NCBI RefSeq assembly: GCF_030580995.1
Contig: NZ_JAUQSZ010000008.1
Coordinates: 124,001 to 188,000, forward strand
Reading direction: 5' to 3'
Source: Sphingomonas immobilis
Lineage (GTDB): Bacteria > Pseudomonadota > Alphaproteobacteria > Sphingomonadales > Sphingomonadaceae
Length of the DNA: 64,000 nt
Shown: positions 18,350 through 27,867 of the stretch, one piece after another
Numbering within the stretch: position 1 is the first letter of the stretch
Layout: each line of letters begins with the position of its first letter
The notes under the pieces: model-generated
The model's database searches: none
What the model saw: only the letters and a program-made list of their open reading frames with translations
What the model was told of the DNA's origin: nothing
Program-made: the position numbers and the translations under genes

Positions 18350-20938
18350 GTGATCCGACTTTCCTGCAGTCTGCTGGCGCTCGCCGGCGCGCTCTTCTAC
18401 GCCAACGCCGCGTCCGCGCAGACCGCCGCCAACGCCGCGCCCGAACCGGCCGAGAGCCCGGCCCCCGGCGCCGCCGTCGACGAAGCCGACACGATCATCG
18501 TCACCGCCAAGACGACGCGCTCGGCCACCGCCATTCCGCAGAGCGAGATCCAGAAGATCCTGCCGGGCGTCTCGCCGCTGAAGGCGATCCAGACGCTGCC
18601 GGGCGTGCTCTACATCACGGCCGATCCGTGGGGCCTCAACGAGCAGAACGCGCAGATCTTCATTCATGGGTTCGGCGGCAACCAGCTCGGCTACACGATG
18701 GACGGCATCCCGCTCGGCGACCAGAGCTACGGCAATTACAACGGCCTCTCGCCGCAGCGCGCGGTGATCTCCGAGAACGTCGGCCGCGTGGTCGTGGCGA
18801 CCGGCGCGGGCGATCTTGCCACCGCGTCGAACAGCAACCTCGGCGGTACGGTCGAGACCTATTCTGCCCAGCCGCTCAAGCAGTTCGGCATCCAGGCCGC
18901 GCAGACCGTCGGCAGCTACGACACGTCGCGCACCTATGTCCGCATCGACAGCGGCGATTTCGGCGGCGGCAACTCGGGCTATATCTCGGCAACACGCCAG
19001 CGCGCCCGCGCCTGGGATTTCAACGGCAACCAGGGCGGCTATCAGGCCAATGCCAAGTTCGTCCATGAGGACCATGTCGGCAAGCTGACGTTGTTCTTCG
19101 ACTATAGCGACATGGTCCAGCCGAACGAGGATTCGACGGTGTTCTTCAAGCCGTCGGCAGGCGGTACGGCGACGGCGGTGCAGCTCTACACGCCGTACAC
19201 CAAGCCGTTCTTCTACCCGGCGTTCGACACCTATCGTACGAGCTATCTCAGCGCGCTCGGCAACACGCCGGCGGCCGAAGGCAGCAACTACCGCAACTAT
19301 TATTCGGATGCGCAGCGTACCGATTTCCTCGGCTACGGCCGCTACGACCTGCATCTTGGCGAGCGCGCCACGTGGTCCACCACCGGCTATTTCCACCACA
19401 ATGACGGCGCCGGCGTCGTCGCGGGGCCGCTCGGCCAGTCGATCACGGTCGCGCAGGCCTATCTCGATCCGAACTATGCCAACCTCGCCACCGCCTGTCG
19501 CTTCGGCGGCAATTCGAACGGCACGCTTTCGGCCGGCTGCCTCGCGCTGGCACCGGCGGCACGCGGCACCGATCCCGCCACCGCCGCTGCGGCGGGCGCC
19601 GCGCTGGTCGCGGCGACCGGCGGATCGGGCATGATCACGCGCACCACGGAATATCGCATCGATCGCTGGGGCGTGATCTCGGCGATCGACGCCCAGCTCG
19701 GCGATCACAAGATCGAATTCGGCGGCTGGTACGAGCATAACAGCACGACCCAGTGGCGCCGCTGGTACGCGGTTCCCGTCGGCAACCAGGCGTTGAGCTC
19801 ACCGTACATCCGCCCGCTCGACGTGATGCAGCCGCTGTTCACCCAGTATCAGGGCGAGGCGAAGATCCAGCAGTTGCAGCTTCACCTGCAGGACACCTGG
19901 CAGGTAAACGACAAGCTGCTCGTCCAGGCCGGTTTCAAGACCAGCGCGCAATGGGCGACCGGCACTTTCCCGATCCAGCCGGCGATCGGCTCGCTCGGCG
20001 GCACCACGGCGCTGCCGCAGGGCACGATCAACACCTTCGAATGGTTCCTGCCCGCCGTCGGCGCGACCTATGACTTCAACGGCAGCGAAACCGTCTATTT
20101 CAACGTCCAGAAGAACCTGCGGCAATATTCGGCCTATCTCGCCGGCGGTGGTGGCCCCTGGTTCACGGGCAGCCAGGCGGCGTTCGACACCTTCGCCACG
20201 CAGGGCAAGCCCGAGACGAGCTGGACCTATGAAGCCGGCCTGCGCAGCCACCGCAACTTCTCCGGCGGGATCGGTTTCGACGCTCAGCTCAATTACTATC
20301 ACGTCGTCTTCAACAACCGCCTGCTGGCGATCTCGACCAATCCGGGCGGCATCGCGGGCAGCGGCATCACCGGCGGCACCTCGATCCTGGTGAACGTCGG
20401 CGACGTGCATACCGACGGTGTCGACGCGGCCTTCACGGTGCGCTTCGGCCGGACGTTCTCGCTCTACAACGCGCTGTCGTACAACCTCTCGACCTATCAG
20501 AGCGACTACACCTCGTCGGCGAGCGGCATCGGGGCGGCGACCAACACCTGCATCGGCGGCTATCTCGTCGTCGGCGGCGTGGTGCCGACCTGCGGCAAGC
20601 TGCTGGCGGGCATCCCCAAGCTGCTGAACAAGACCGTCGCGACGCTGAACCTCGGCATCTTCGAGGCGCAGCTGATCGGCGATTACGTCGGCAAGCGTCC
20701 CGCCACCTTCACCAACGACGTCAGCGTACCAGACTACTTCCTCACATCGCTACGCCTCGCGGCGAAGATCCCGGACGGCGTCCTACCGCTGCGCAAGCTG
20801 GAAGTAGCGCTCAACGTCACCAACCTGACCGACGAGAAGGGCTGGTCGAGCCTGTCGGGTCCGTCGGCTACCAACAGCTACTCGGCCTATCCGATCGCGC
20901 CGCGCCAGTGGTTCCTGACCCTGTCGGCGGCGTATTGA
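18350..20938 (+). CDS. TonB-dependent receptor
   Basis: 862-residue outer-membrane transporter. Signal peptide to about residue 24 (NAASAQT), then plug motifs DTIIVTAKTTRS, IHGFGGNQLGYTMDG and GAGDLATASNSNLGGTV. The barrel ends WFLTLSAAY with a terminal aromatic residue. The GTG at 18350 follows an AAAGGGG ribosome binding site. The gene lies just downstream of the periplasmic redox operon on the same strand and may be co-expressed by read-through. The plug is similar in length to receptors for large organic ligands; no substrate is assignable. Confidence 0.92.
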   Translation: MIRLSCSLLALAGALFYANAASAQTAANAAPEPAESPAPGAAVDEADTIIVTAKTTRSATAIPQSEIQKILPGVSPLKAIQTLPGVLYITADPWGLNEQNAQIFIHGFGGNQLGYTMDGIPLGDQSYGNYNGLSPQRAVISENVGRVVVATGAGDLATASNSNLGGTVETYSAQPLKQFGIQAAQTVGSYDTSRTYVRIDSGDFGGGNSGYISATRQRARAWDFNGNQGGYQANAKFVHEDHVGKLTLFFDYSDMVQPNEDSTVFFKPSAGGTATAVQLYTPYTKPFFYPAFDTYRTSYLSALGNTPAAEGSNYRNYYSDAQRTDFLGYGRYDLHLGERATWSTTGYFHHNDGAGVVAGPLGQSITVAQAYLDPNYANLATACRFGGNSNGTLSAGCLALAPAARGTDPATAAAAGAALVAATGGSGMITRTTEYRIDRWGVISAIDAQLGDHKIEFGGWYEHNSTTQWRRWYAVPVGNQALSSPYIRPLDVMQPLFTQYQGEAKIQQLQLHLQDTWQVNDKLLVQAGFKTSAQWATGTFPIQPAIGSLGGTTALPQGTINTFEWFLPAVGATYDFNGSETVYFNVQKNLRQYSAYLAGGGGPWFTGSQAAFDTFATQGKPETSWTYEAGLRSHRNFSGGIGFDAQLNYYHVVFNNRLLAISTNPGGIAGSGITGGTSILVNVGDVHTDGVDAAFTVRFGRTFSLYNALSYNLSTYQSDYTSSASGIGAATNTCIGGYLVVGGVVPTCGKLLAGIPKLLNKTVATLNLGIFEAQLIGDYVGKRPATFTNDVSVPDYFLTSLRLAAKIPDGVLPLRKLEVALNVTNLTDEKGWSSLSGPSATNSYSAYPIAPRQWFLTLSAAY

Positions 20939-20948
20939 GGACGAGACG

Positions 20949-20975
20949 GCGGGCCGGGAGCGTTCCCCGGCCCGC
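20949..20975. terminator. Bidirectional hairpin between convergent genes
   Basis: GCGGGCCGGG (20949-20958) pairs perfectly with CCCGGCCCGC (20966-20975) across a 7-base loop, in the gap between the TonB receptor and the convergent LysR gene. It has no T-run on either strand. The position makes it a shared terminator. Confidence 0.6.
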
Positions 20976-20978
20976 TCG

Positions 20979-21875
20979 TCACGGGCGGCGCTTCGACGGC
21001 GCGCCCAACATTTCGAGGAAGTTGCGGCACGGCAGCGTCGGCTCGCGGTGCCGGACCAGCCACAGCATGATCCGCGCCGTCTCGTCGGCGAGCGGCCGGA
21101 AGACGAGCCGCGCCGATTGCAGCGTGCAGAGCGACTCGACCAGCACCATCACGCCGATGCCCGCCGCCGTCAGGCCGAACAGCGTAGAGATGTCGGTCAC
21201 GGACTGCGCGATGACGGGCTCGACCCCATATTCCCGCAGCAGCAGGATCAACTCTCCCGTAAAGACCGTCCGCTCGTTGGAATAGACCAGCAAGGGCTCT
21301 CCGTTCAGTTCCGCGAAACGCACCGAATCCTGCTGCGCGAAGCGGTGTTCCGGCTGGCACGCGACGAACAATCGCTCGCTCAGGAACGATTGCGCCATCA
21401 GCGCGGGCGACAGGACCGGCGCGCGCCGGCTACGCTGAAAAGCGAGATCGAGCACGTGATCCTCGATCTGCTGAAGGTGATCGGACCCGGCGATTTCCCG
21501 CAGCACGAGCGCGATGTCGGGATAGGTATCGCGGAATTCGGAAATGGCGTGCGCGATGTCGGGCACGAACGGTGCCGACGCGCTGAAGCCGATCGCGAGT
21601 TCGCCGAGTTCTCCGCGCGAGGCGCGCCGCGCCACCAGGATCGCGTCCTCGGCGGAGCGCAGCGTCGCGCGTGCCGCGTCGAGGAACAGCCGCCCCGCCG
21701 GCGTCAACGCGACACGGCGGCTGGTGCGTTCGAGCAGGCGCACGCCCAATTCGTCCTCCAGCGCGCGGATCTGCTGACTGAGCGGCGGCTGCGAAATTCC
21801 GAGATGCCCGGCCGCGCGCGCGAAATGGAGATCCTGGGCGACCTGAACGAAATATCTGAGGTGTCTCAATTCCAT
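20979..21875 (-). CDS. LysR-family transcriptional regulator
   Basis: 298 residues. The N-terminal winged helix-turn-helix is clear: MELRHLRYFVQVAQDLHFAR, AAGHLGISQPPLSQQIRALE and LLERTSRRVALT, followed by a periplasmic-binding-protein-like effector domain. The ATG at 21875 is chosen because the helix-turn-helix begins immediately; in-frame upstream codons run into the neighbouring gene. It is divergent from the RND efflux operon at 22033, the classic arrangement for a LysR activator of an efflux system, and its start codon lies inside a perfect palindrome. Confidence 0.93.
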   Translation of the reverse strand: MELRHLRYFVQVAQDLHFARAAGHLGISQPPLSQQIRALEDELGVRLLERTSRRVALTPAGRLFLDAARATLRSAEDAILVARRASRGELGELAIGFSASAPFVPDIAHAISEFRDTYPDIALVLREIAGSDHLQQIEDHVLDLAFQRSRRAPVLSPALMAQSFLSERLFVACQPEHRFAQQDSVRFAELNGEPLLVYSNERTVFTGELILLLREYGVEPVIAQSVTDISTLFGLTAAGIGVMVLVESLCTLQSARLVFRPLADETARIMLWLVRHREPTLPCRNFLEMLGAPSKRRP

Positions 21876-21902
21876 GATTGATATGCTGTAACTATCAATC
21901 AT
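21874..21902. promoter_or_regulatory. LysR-type operator palindrome
   Basis: A perfect 10-bp inverted repeat (ATGATTGATA at 21874-21883, TATCAATCAT at 21893-21902) with a 9-base spacer. It contains the T-N11-A core of LysR boxes (T21882, A21894). It overlaps the lysR start codon and lies 131 bases before the RND permease start, so it fits autorepression plus activation of the divergent operon. Confidence 0.75.
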
Positions 21903-22032
21903 GCCGCAAACAATATTGGACGCGGAAGCTTGAGCGTCGCAATTGCCGCATTGCACCATGCGATCCGCCGGTGCATTCATCAGATGACCCGACGGTACAA
22001 CCGCCGCGCCGTCCAGCGCCGGGAGGCAGCTT

Positions 22033-25000
22033 TTGATCGGTATCGTTCGTATCGCGCTCAGCCGCCCACTCACGTTCGTGGTGATGGCGATCCTGGTCGC
22101 GATCCTGGGCGTGCTGTCGGCGATCCGTACACCCGTCGATATCTTCCCCAATATCGGCGTGCCAGTGATCGCGACCGCGTGGCAATATAGCCGCCTGCCG
22201 CCGGATCAGATGAGCGGCCGCATCATCACGCCGTTCGAGCGCATCCTGTCGACCACCGTCAACGACATCGATCATATCGAGAGCCAGTCGATGCCCGGCA
22301 TCGGCGTGGTGAAAATCTATTTCCATCCGGGCGTGAACATCGCCACCGCCAATGCGCAGGTGACGAGCGTTTCGCAGACCGTGCTCAAGCAGCTTCCGCC
22401 CGGCATCACGCCACCGCTGATCCTGAACTACAATGCCTCGACCGTGCCGATCCTGCAGCTCGCCCTGTCAGGCAAAGGACTGAGCGAGGGCGCCATGTTC
22501 GATCTCGCGCAGAACCAGATCCGGCCGGGCCTCGTCACCGTGCCGGGTGCGGCGATCCCCTTCCCGTCCGGCGGCAAGACACGCCAGATCCAGATCGATC
22601 TCGATCCCGAGGCGCTGCAGTCGAAGGGGCTGTCGGGGCAGGACGTGGGCAACGCCATCGCCGCGCAGAACCAGATCAACCCGGCCGGCTTCGCGAAGAT
22701 CGGCGGCTTCCAATATTCGGTCGCGCTCAACAATGCGCCGGGATCGATCGAGGAACTCAACAATCTGCCGATCAAGGTCGTCAACGGCGCGACCATCTAC
22801 ATGCGAGACGTCGCGCACGTCCGAGACGGGTCCGCGCCGCAGACCAACGTCGTCCATGTCGACGGGTCGCGCTCGGTCCTCATCACCGTGTTGAAGAATG
22901 GCGCGACGTCCACGCTCGCAATCGTGCAGGGCATCAAGGACGCGCTGCCGCCCATTCAGGCGACGTTGCCGGCTGCGCTCAAGATCGTGCCCCTCGCCGA
23001 CCAGTCGCTGTTCGTGAAGGCCGCGGTCGAAGGCGTCGTCAAGGAAGGCGCGATCGCCGCCGCGCTGACATCTCTGATGATCCTGCTGTTCCTCGGCTCC
23101 TGGCGCTCGACCGTCATCATCGCGATCTCGATCCCGCTCGCCATTCTCGCCGCGATCATCGCGCTGGCGACGACGGGCAATACGTTGAACGTGATGACGC
23201 TCGGCGGCCTCAGCCTCGCGGTCGGCATCCTCGTCGACGACGCGACGGTGACGATCGAGAACATCAACTGGCACCTCGAACAGGGCAAGCCGGTGATGCA
23301 GGCGATCCTCGACGGCGCGGCGCAGATCGTGACGCCCGCGTTCGTGTCGCTGCTGTGCATCTGCATCGTGTTCGTGCCGATGTTCTTCCTGCCCGGCGTC
23401 GCCGGTTTTCTCTTCGTGCCGCTCGCCTTGTCGGTGGTGTTCGCGATGATCGCGTCGTTCATCCTCTCGCGCACCCTGGTGCCGACGATGGCGATGTACC
23501 TGCTGAAGCCGCATGTCGCCGGCCATGACGATCATGCGGCGGGCGAGCCCGGTTCGCGCAATCCGCTGGTGCGCTTCCAGCGCGGGTTCGAGCATCGCTT
23601 CACGCAGGTTCGCGACGGCTATCTCGGCCTGCTCAAGCGTGCGCTTGCGTCGCCCCGGCCGTTCGTGATCGGCTTCCTCGCCTGCGTCGCGCTGTCGTTC
23701 CTGCTGACGCCGTTCCTCGGCCAGAACTTCTTCCCCGCGGTCGATGCCGGGCAGATGGCGCTGCACGTTCGCGCGCCGGTCGGCAGCCGCATCGAGGATA
23801 CGTCGGCGCAGTTCGACCGCATCCAGCGCCGCATCCGCGCGATCGTGCCCGCGAACGAACTCGTCTCGATCGTCGACAACATCGGCCTCCCGGTCAGCGC
23901 CATCAATACGACCTACAACAACTCGGGCACGATCGGCCCGCAGGACGGCGACATCCTGATCCAGCTCGCCGAGGGCCATGCACCGACGGACAGCTATGTG
24001 AAAAAACTGCGCGAGGAATTGCCGCGCGCCTTCCCCGGCACGACCTTCTCGTTCCTGCCGGCCGATATTACCAGCCAGATCCTCAACTTCGGTGCCCCGG
24101 CGCCGATCGACGTGCAGATCGCCGGCAAGAGCGATTTGGCCAATGGCGTCTATGCGCGCGAATTGCTGCGCCGGATCCGCTCGATCCCGGGCGTGGCGGA
24201 TGCGCGCGTGCAGCAATCGGCGCATTATCCGCAGCTTAACGTCGACGTCGATCGTACGCGTGCGGGGCAATACGGCCTGACCGAGCGCGACGTGACGACC
24301 AGCCTCGCCAGCTCGCTCGCCGGCACGTCGCAGACCGCGCCGGTCTTCTATCTCGATCCCAAGTCCGGCGTTTCCTATCCGGTCGTCGCGCAGACGCCCG
24401 AGCATCAGATCAGCTCGCTGAGCGATCTCGCCAACGTGCCCGTCACCGGCGCCGCCGCGGGCCGCTCGCAGATCATCGGCGGCATCGGCTCGATCGGCCG
24501 TTCGAACGCGCCCGCCGTGATCTCGCACTACAACATCGCGCCCGTGACGGACGTCTATGCGACCACCAACGGCCGCGATCTCGGCGCGGTGGCGGGCGAC
24601 ATCAAGAAGGTGATCGCCGACCTCAAACCGCAGGAACCGAAGGGCGCGACCGTCACGCTGCGCGGCCAGTACGAGACGATGAACACCGCCTTCTCCGGCC
24701 TCGGCTTCGGCCTGATCGCGGCGATCGTGCTGATCTACCTGCTGATCGTGGTGAACTTCCAGAGCTGGCTCGATCCGTTCGTCATCATCACCGCGCTGCC
24801 CGGCGCGATCGCCGGCATCATCTGGATGCTGTTCATCACCGGCACCACGCTGTCGGTGCCAGCCCTCACCGGCGCGATCATGTGCATGGGCGTGGCGACC
24901 GCGAACGCGATCCTCGTCGTCAGCTTCGCGCGCGAACGGCTGGCCGAACTCGGCAATGCCGTGGACGCGGCGATGGAGGCAGGCCTCGTCCGCTTCCGCC

Positions 25001-25248
25001 CGGTGCTGATGACCGCGCTCGCCATGATCATCGGCATGCTGCCGATGGCGATGGGCTTCGGCGAGGGCGGCGAGCAGAACGCGCCGTTGGGGCGCGCCGT
25101 GATCGGCGGATTGATCGTCGCGACCTTCGCGACGCTGATGTTCGTCCCCGTCATCTTCAGCCTCGTCCACCGCAAGGCGACCAAAGCGGCTCCGCAGGAG
25201 CCCGAACCCAATCTGCCAATCCCCAATCAAGAGGTAGCACATGCCTGA
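22033..25248 (+). CDS. RND efflux pump, inner-membrane permease
   Basis: Proton-driven drug or solvent exporter of 1071 residues with the standard 12-helix, two-large-loop plan. The start region IGIVRIALSRPLTFVVMAI, the porter-domain blocks and the helix-4 sequence GGLSLAVGILVDDATVTIEN are typical of HAE-1-like permeases. Asp402 and Asp403 form the proton-relay pair. The start is TTG at 22033, with GGGAGG about 8 bases upstream. The stop overlaps the start of the adaptor gene by 8 bases, so the three pump genes are coupled. Confidence 0.95.
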   Translation: MIGIVRIALSRPLTFVVMAILVAILGVLSAIRTPVDIFPNIGVPVIATAWQYSRLPPDQMSGRIITPFERILSTTVNDIDHIESQSMPGIGVVKIYFHPGVNIATANAQVTSVSQTVLKQLPPGITPPLILNYNASTVPILQLALSGKGLSEGAMFDLAQNQIRPGLVTVPGAAIPFPSGGKTRQIQIDLDPEALQSKGLSGQDVGNAIAAQNQINPAGFAKIGGFQYSVALNNAPGSIEELNNLPIKVVNGATIYMRDVAHVRDGSAPQTNVVHVDGSRSVLITVLKNGATSTLAIVQGIKDALPPIQATLPAALKIVPLADQSLFVKAAVEGVVKEGAIAAALTSLMILLFLGSWRSTVIIAISIPLAILAAIIALATTGNTLNVMTLGGLSLAVGILVDDATVTIENINWHLEQGKPVMQAILDGAAQIVTPAFVSLLCICIVFVPMFFLPGVAGFLFVPLALSVVFAMIASFILSRTLVPTMAMYLLKPHVAGHDDHAAGEPGSRNPLVRFQRGFEHRFTQVRDGYLGLLKRALASPRPFVIGFLACVALSFLLTPFLGQNFFPAVDAGQMALHVRAPVGSRIEDTSAQFDRIQRRIRAIVPANELVSIVDNIGLPVSAINTTYNNSGTIGPQDGDILIQLAEGHAPTDSYVKKLREELPRAFPGTTFSFLPADITSQILNFGAPAPIDVQIAGKSDLANGVYARELLRRIRSIPGVADARVQQSAHYPQLNVDVDRTRAGQYGLTERDVTTSLASSLAGTSQTAPVFYLDPKSGVSYPVVAQTPEHQISSLSDLANVPVTGAAAGRSQIIGGIGSIGRSNAPAVISHYNIAPVTDVYATTNGRDLGAVAGDIKKVIADLKPQEPKGATVTLRGQYETMNTAFSGLGFGLIAAIVLIYLLIVVNFQSWLDPFVIITALPGAIAGIIWMLFITGTTLSVPALTGAIMCMGVATANAILVVSFARERLAELGNAVDAAMEAGLVRFRPVLMTALAMIIGMLPMAMGFGEGGEQNAPLGRAVIGGLIVATFATLMFVPVIFSLVHRKATKAAPQEPEPNLPIPNQEVAHA

Positions 25249-26392
25249 CGGCACCAATCCCGACCGGGAGGGCCGCAGCCTGAAGCGCGTCGGCGTCATC
25301 GGCGGCGTGGTGGCGATCGCCATCGTCGCGACCGGCATCGCCGCACGGTCCCACTCGCAGTCGCAACTGACGACCTGGACCAAGGACCAGGCGGTGCCGA
25401 CGGTAACGGTGATCCACGCCAAGCCCGCCGCCGCGACCGGCGCGCTCACCCTGCCCGCGCAGCTCGACGCGCTGCAATCCGCGCCGATCTACGCGCGCAG
25501 CAGCGGCTATATCCGCAAATGGTTCGTCGATATCGGCGACGACGTGAAGCCGGGCCAGCTGCTCGCGCTGATCGATGCGCCCGAGGTCGATCAGCAGCTC
25601 GCCGCCGCGCGCGCCGACCTGCAGACCGCGCGCGCCAACGAGAATCTTGCGGCGACGACGGCGGCGCGCTGGGAAACGATGCTCGCCAAGGATGCCGTGT
25701 CGAAGCAGGAGACCGACGAGAAGAAGGGCGATCTGGCGGCCAAGGCGGCGGTGTCCAACGCCGCGCGCGCCAACGTCTCGCGGCTGCAATATCAGCTTGG
25801 CTACACACGCCTGACCGCGCCGTTCGCGGGCGTGGTGACGACGCGATCGACCAACGTCGGCGCGCTGGTGACGGCGGGCAACGCCGCCGCGACGCCACTG
25901 TTCACCGTCTCAGACATCAGCCGCATCCGCATTTTCGTGCGCGTGCCGCAGGCCTATTCCGCGCAGGTCCATCCCGGCATGACCGTCGGGCTGGCACTGC
26001 CCGAATATCCGGGCCGCAAGTTCACCGCCGAGATGGTCCGCTCCGCCGACGCGGTCGATGTCACGTCGGGCACGGTGCTGGTGCAGTTGCAGGCCGCGAA
26101 CGGCGACCGCGCGTTGAAGCCGGGTGCCTTCGCGCAGGCAACCTTCCCGATCTCGGCAGCGGGCGGCGGCGCGGTGGAGCTTCCCGCCAGCGCGATGATC
26201 ATCGGCGCAGGCGGCACGCAGGTCGCGGTGCTGGGCAGCGACGGCCGCGTGCAGCTCAAGACCGTGACGATCGGCCACGATCTCGGCGAGACGGTGCAGA
26301 TCAGTGCGGGGCTGTCGGCGAAAGACAACGTCATCGACAACCCGCCGGATTCGCTCCAGTCGGGCGACAAGGTGCAGGTCCGCCGTGGCTAA
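25241..26392 (+). CDS. RND efflux pump, periplasmic adaptor (membrane fusion protein)
   Basis: 383 residues with one N-terminal membrane helix (about 15-35) instead of a lipoprotein signal. Lipoyl half-motifs flank a coiled-coil hairpin (LQTARANENLAATTAARWET to the DAVSKQETDEKKGD turn), then beta-barrel and membrane-proximal domains. The adaptor joins the permease to the outer-membrane channel encoded next. The ATG lies inside the permease 3' end (8-base overlap), and its own end overlaps the channel gene. Confidence 0.94.
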   Translation: MPDGTNPDREGRSLKRVGVIGGVVAIAIVATGIAARSHSQSQLTTWTKDQAVPTVTVIHAKPAAATGALTLPAQLDALQSAPIYARSSGYIRKWFVDIGDDVKPGQLLALIDAPEVDQQLAAARADLQTARANENLAATTAARWETMLAKDAVSKQETDEKKGDLAAKAAVSNAARANVSRLQYQLGYTRLTAPFAGVVTTRSTNVGALVTAGNAAATPLFTVSDISRIRIFVRVPQAYSAQVHPGMTVGLALPEYPGRKFTAEMVRSADAVDVTSGTVLVQLQAANGDRALKPGAFAQATFPISAAGGGAVELPASAMIIGAGGTQVAVLGSDGRVQLKTVTIGHDLGETVQISAGLSAKDNVIDNPPDSLQSGDKVQVRRG

Positions 26393-27770
26393 GAAAAGTC
26401 TGCTGCTGGGGCTGCTGCTGGGCGGATGCTCGCTCGCGCCGGCCTATCAACCGCCCGCCATGTCGGTGCCCGCCGCCTACAAGGAAGGCCCGTGGCAGCC
26501 CGCGCAGACCGCCGTCGCGGCACCCGGCAAATGGTGGCAGGCGTTCGGCGACCCCGCGCTCGATGCGCTGGAGGACAGGATAGAGGCGGGCAACCTCGAT
26601 CTTGCCGCCGCCTCCGCGCGGTACGAGCAGTCTGTCGCTACGTCGCGGATCGCGCGCGCCGATCTGTTCCCGCAGGTGGGCGCGGCGGCGAGCATCGAGC
26701 GCGACCGTACCTCCGCCAACGCGCCCCGCAGCCAGGGCCACTCGGTCGAATTTACCGACAAGGTGGGCGGCGCGTCGCTCGCTTACGAGATCGATCTGTT
26801 CGGACGCATCCGCAATCAGGTCGCTTCGAGCAAGGACGCCGCGCGGGCCGCGGCGTTCGACGTCGATGGCATTCGCCTCGGCCTGCAGAGCCAGCTTGCG
26901 CAGACCTATTTCGACCTGCGCGGGCTGGATGCGCGGATCGTGCTGCTGCGGCGCACGATCGAGGCGTTCCAGCGCGCCTTCGACCTGACCGACACGCGCC
27001 ACAGCGGCGGCATTTCCTCCGGCGTCGACGTCAGCCGCGCGCAGTCGCAGTTGTCGAGCGCCAAGGCCGAGCTGTCGAACACGATGATCGACCGCGCGCG
27101 CGACGAACACGCCATCGCCGTGCTGGTCGGCGCGACACCTTCGGGCTTTTCGATGCCCGTCGCCGATGCGCAGGTCCGGCCGCCGTCGGTCATCGCCGGC
27201 CTGCCCTCGACGTTGCTCGAACGCCGCCCCGATATCGCCGCGGCGGAGCGCCGCGTCGCCGCTGCCAACGCCCGCATCGGCGTCGCGCGCGCGGCATGGT
27301 TCCCGAGCATCACGCTCGGCGCAAGCGCGGGGTTCGAGACGACCGGCGCAAGCTGGCTGAGCGTGCCGAGCAGTTTCTGGGGTCTCGGCCCCTTCCAGGC
27401 CGCGCTCGCGCTGTTTGACGGCGGCAGGCGTGCGGCGGGCGTGAAGCAGGCGCGCGCGCAGTTTGACGAAGCGACCGCGAGCTATCGCCAGACCGTGCTC
27501 GTCGCCTTCCGCGAGGTCGAGGACGATCTCGCCGCACAGCGCCTGCTGGTGGCGAGCGAGACCGACCAGGCGGAGGCGGCCAAGGCGGCGGAGCGCACCC
27601 GCGACCTGGCCTTCACCCGCTACCGCGACGGCGCGGCGGATTATCTGGAGGTCGTCATCGCGCAGACGGCGGCGCTGGATGCCGAACGCGCGCTGCTAGT
27701 GCTGCGCGCGCGCCAGTTGCAGACCGCCAGCGACACGTATCGCGCTCTGGGCGGCGCAGCCGCGAGCTGA
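26385..27770 (+). CDS. RND efflux outer-membrane lipoprotein, NodT family
   Basis: 461 residues. Type II signal peptide with lipobox LLGGC (Cys15), then two OEP/TolC repeats of long helices; the block LPSTLLERRPDIAAAERRVA is the family signature. It forms the outer-membrane exit duct for the pump. I chose GTG at 26385, inside the adaptor gene (8-base overlap), because the lipoprotein signal starts there; the longer frame would place arginine-rich noise before it. Confidence 0.93.
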   Translation: MAKKSLLLGLLLGGCSLAPAYQPPAMSVPAAYKEGPWQPAQTAVAAPGKWWQAFGDPALDALEDRIEAGNLDLAAASARYEQSVATSRIARADLFPQVGAAASIERDRTSANAPRSQGHSVEFTDKVGGASLAYEIDLFGRIRNQVASSKDAARAAAFDVDGIRLGLQSQLAQTYFDLRGLDARIVLLRRTIEAFQRAFDLTDTRHSGGISSGVDVSRAQSQLSSAKAELSNTMIDRARDEHAIAVLVGATPSGFSMPVADAQVRPPSVIAGLPSTLLERRPDIAAAERRVAAANARIGVARAAWFPSITLGASAGFETTGASWLSVPSSFWGLGPFQAALALFDGGRRAAGVKQARAQFDEATASYRQTVLVAFREVEDDLAAQRLLVASETDQAEAAKAAERTRDLAFTRYRDGAADYLEVVIAQTAALDAERALLVLRARQLQTASDTYRALGGAAAS

Positions 27771-27867
27771 TTCTCCTGCCCGTCGCGATTTTTTTCGCGC
27801 AGCGCTGACCCGTTTCCCCGCCTCCTGACGCCTTTGCTTGATGTTGGGGCGAGACGGGGGGTGGCGC

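Noticed and set aside
22468..25449. Antisense open frame of about 990 codons opposite the RND permease
   Set aside because: Shadow of a clear RND permease and its overlapped adaptor; no protein family visible.
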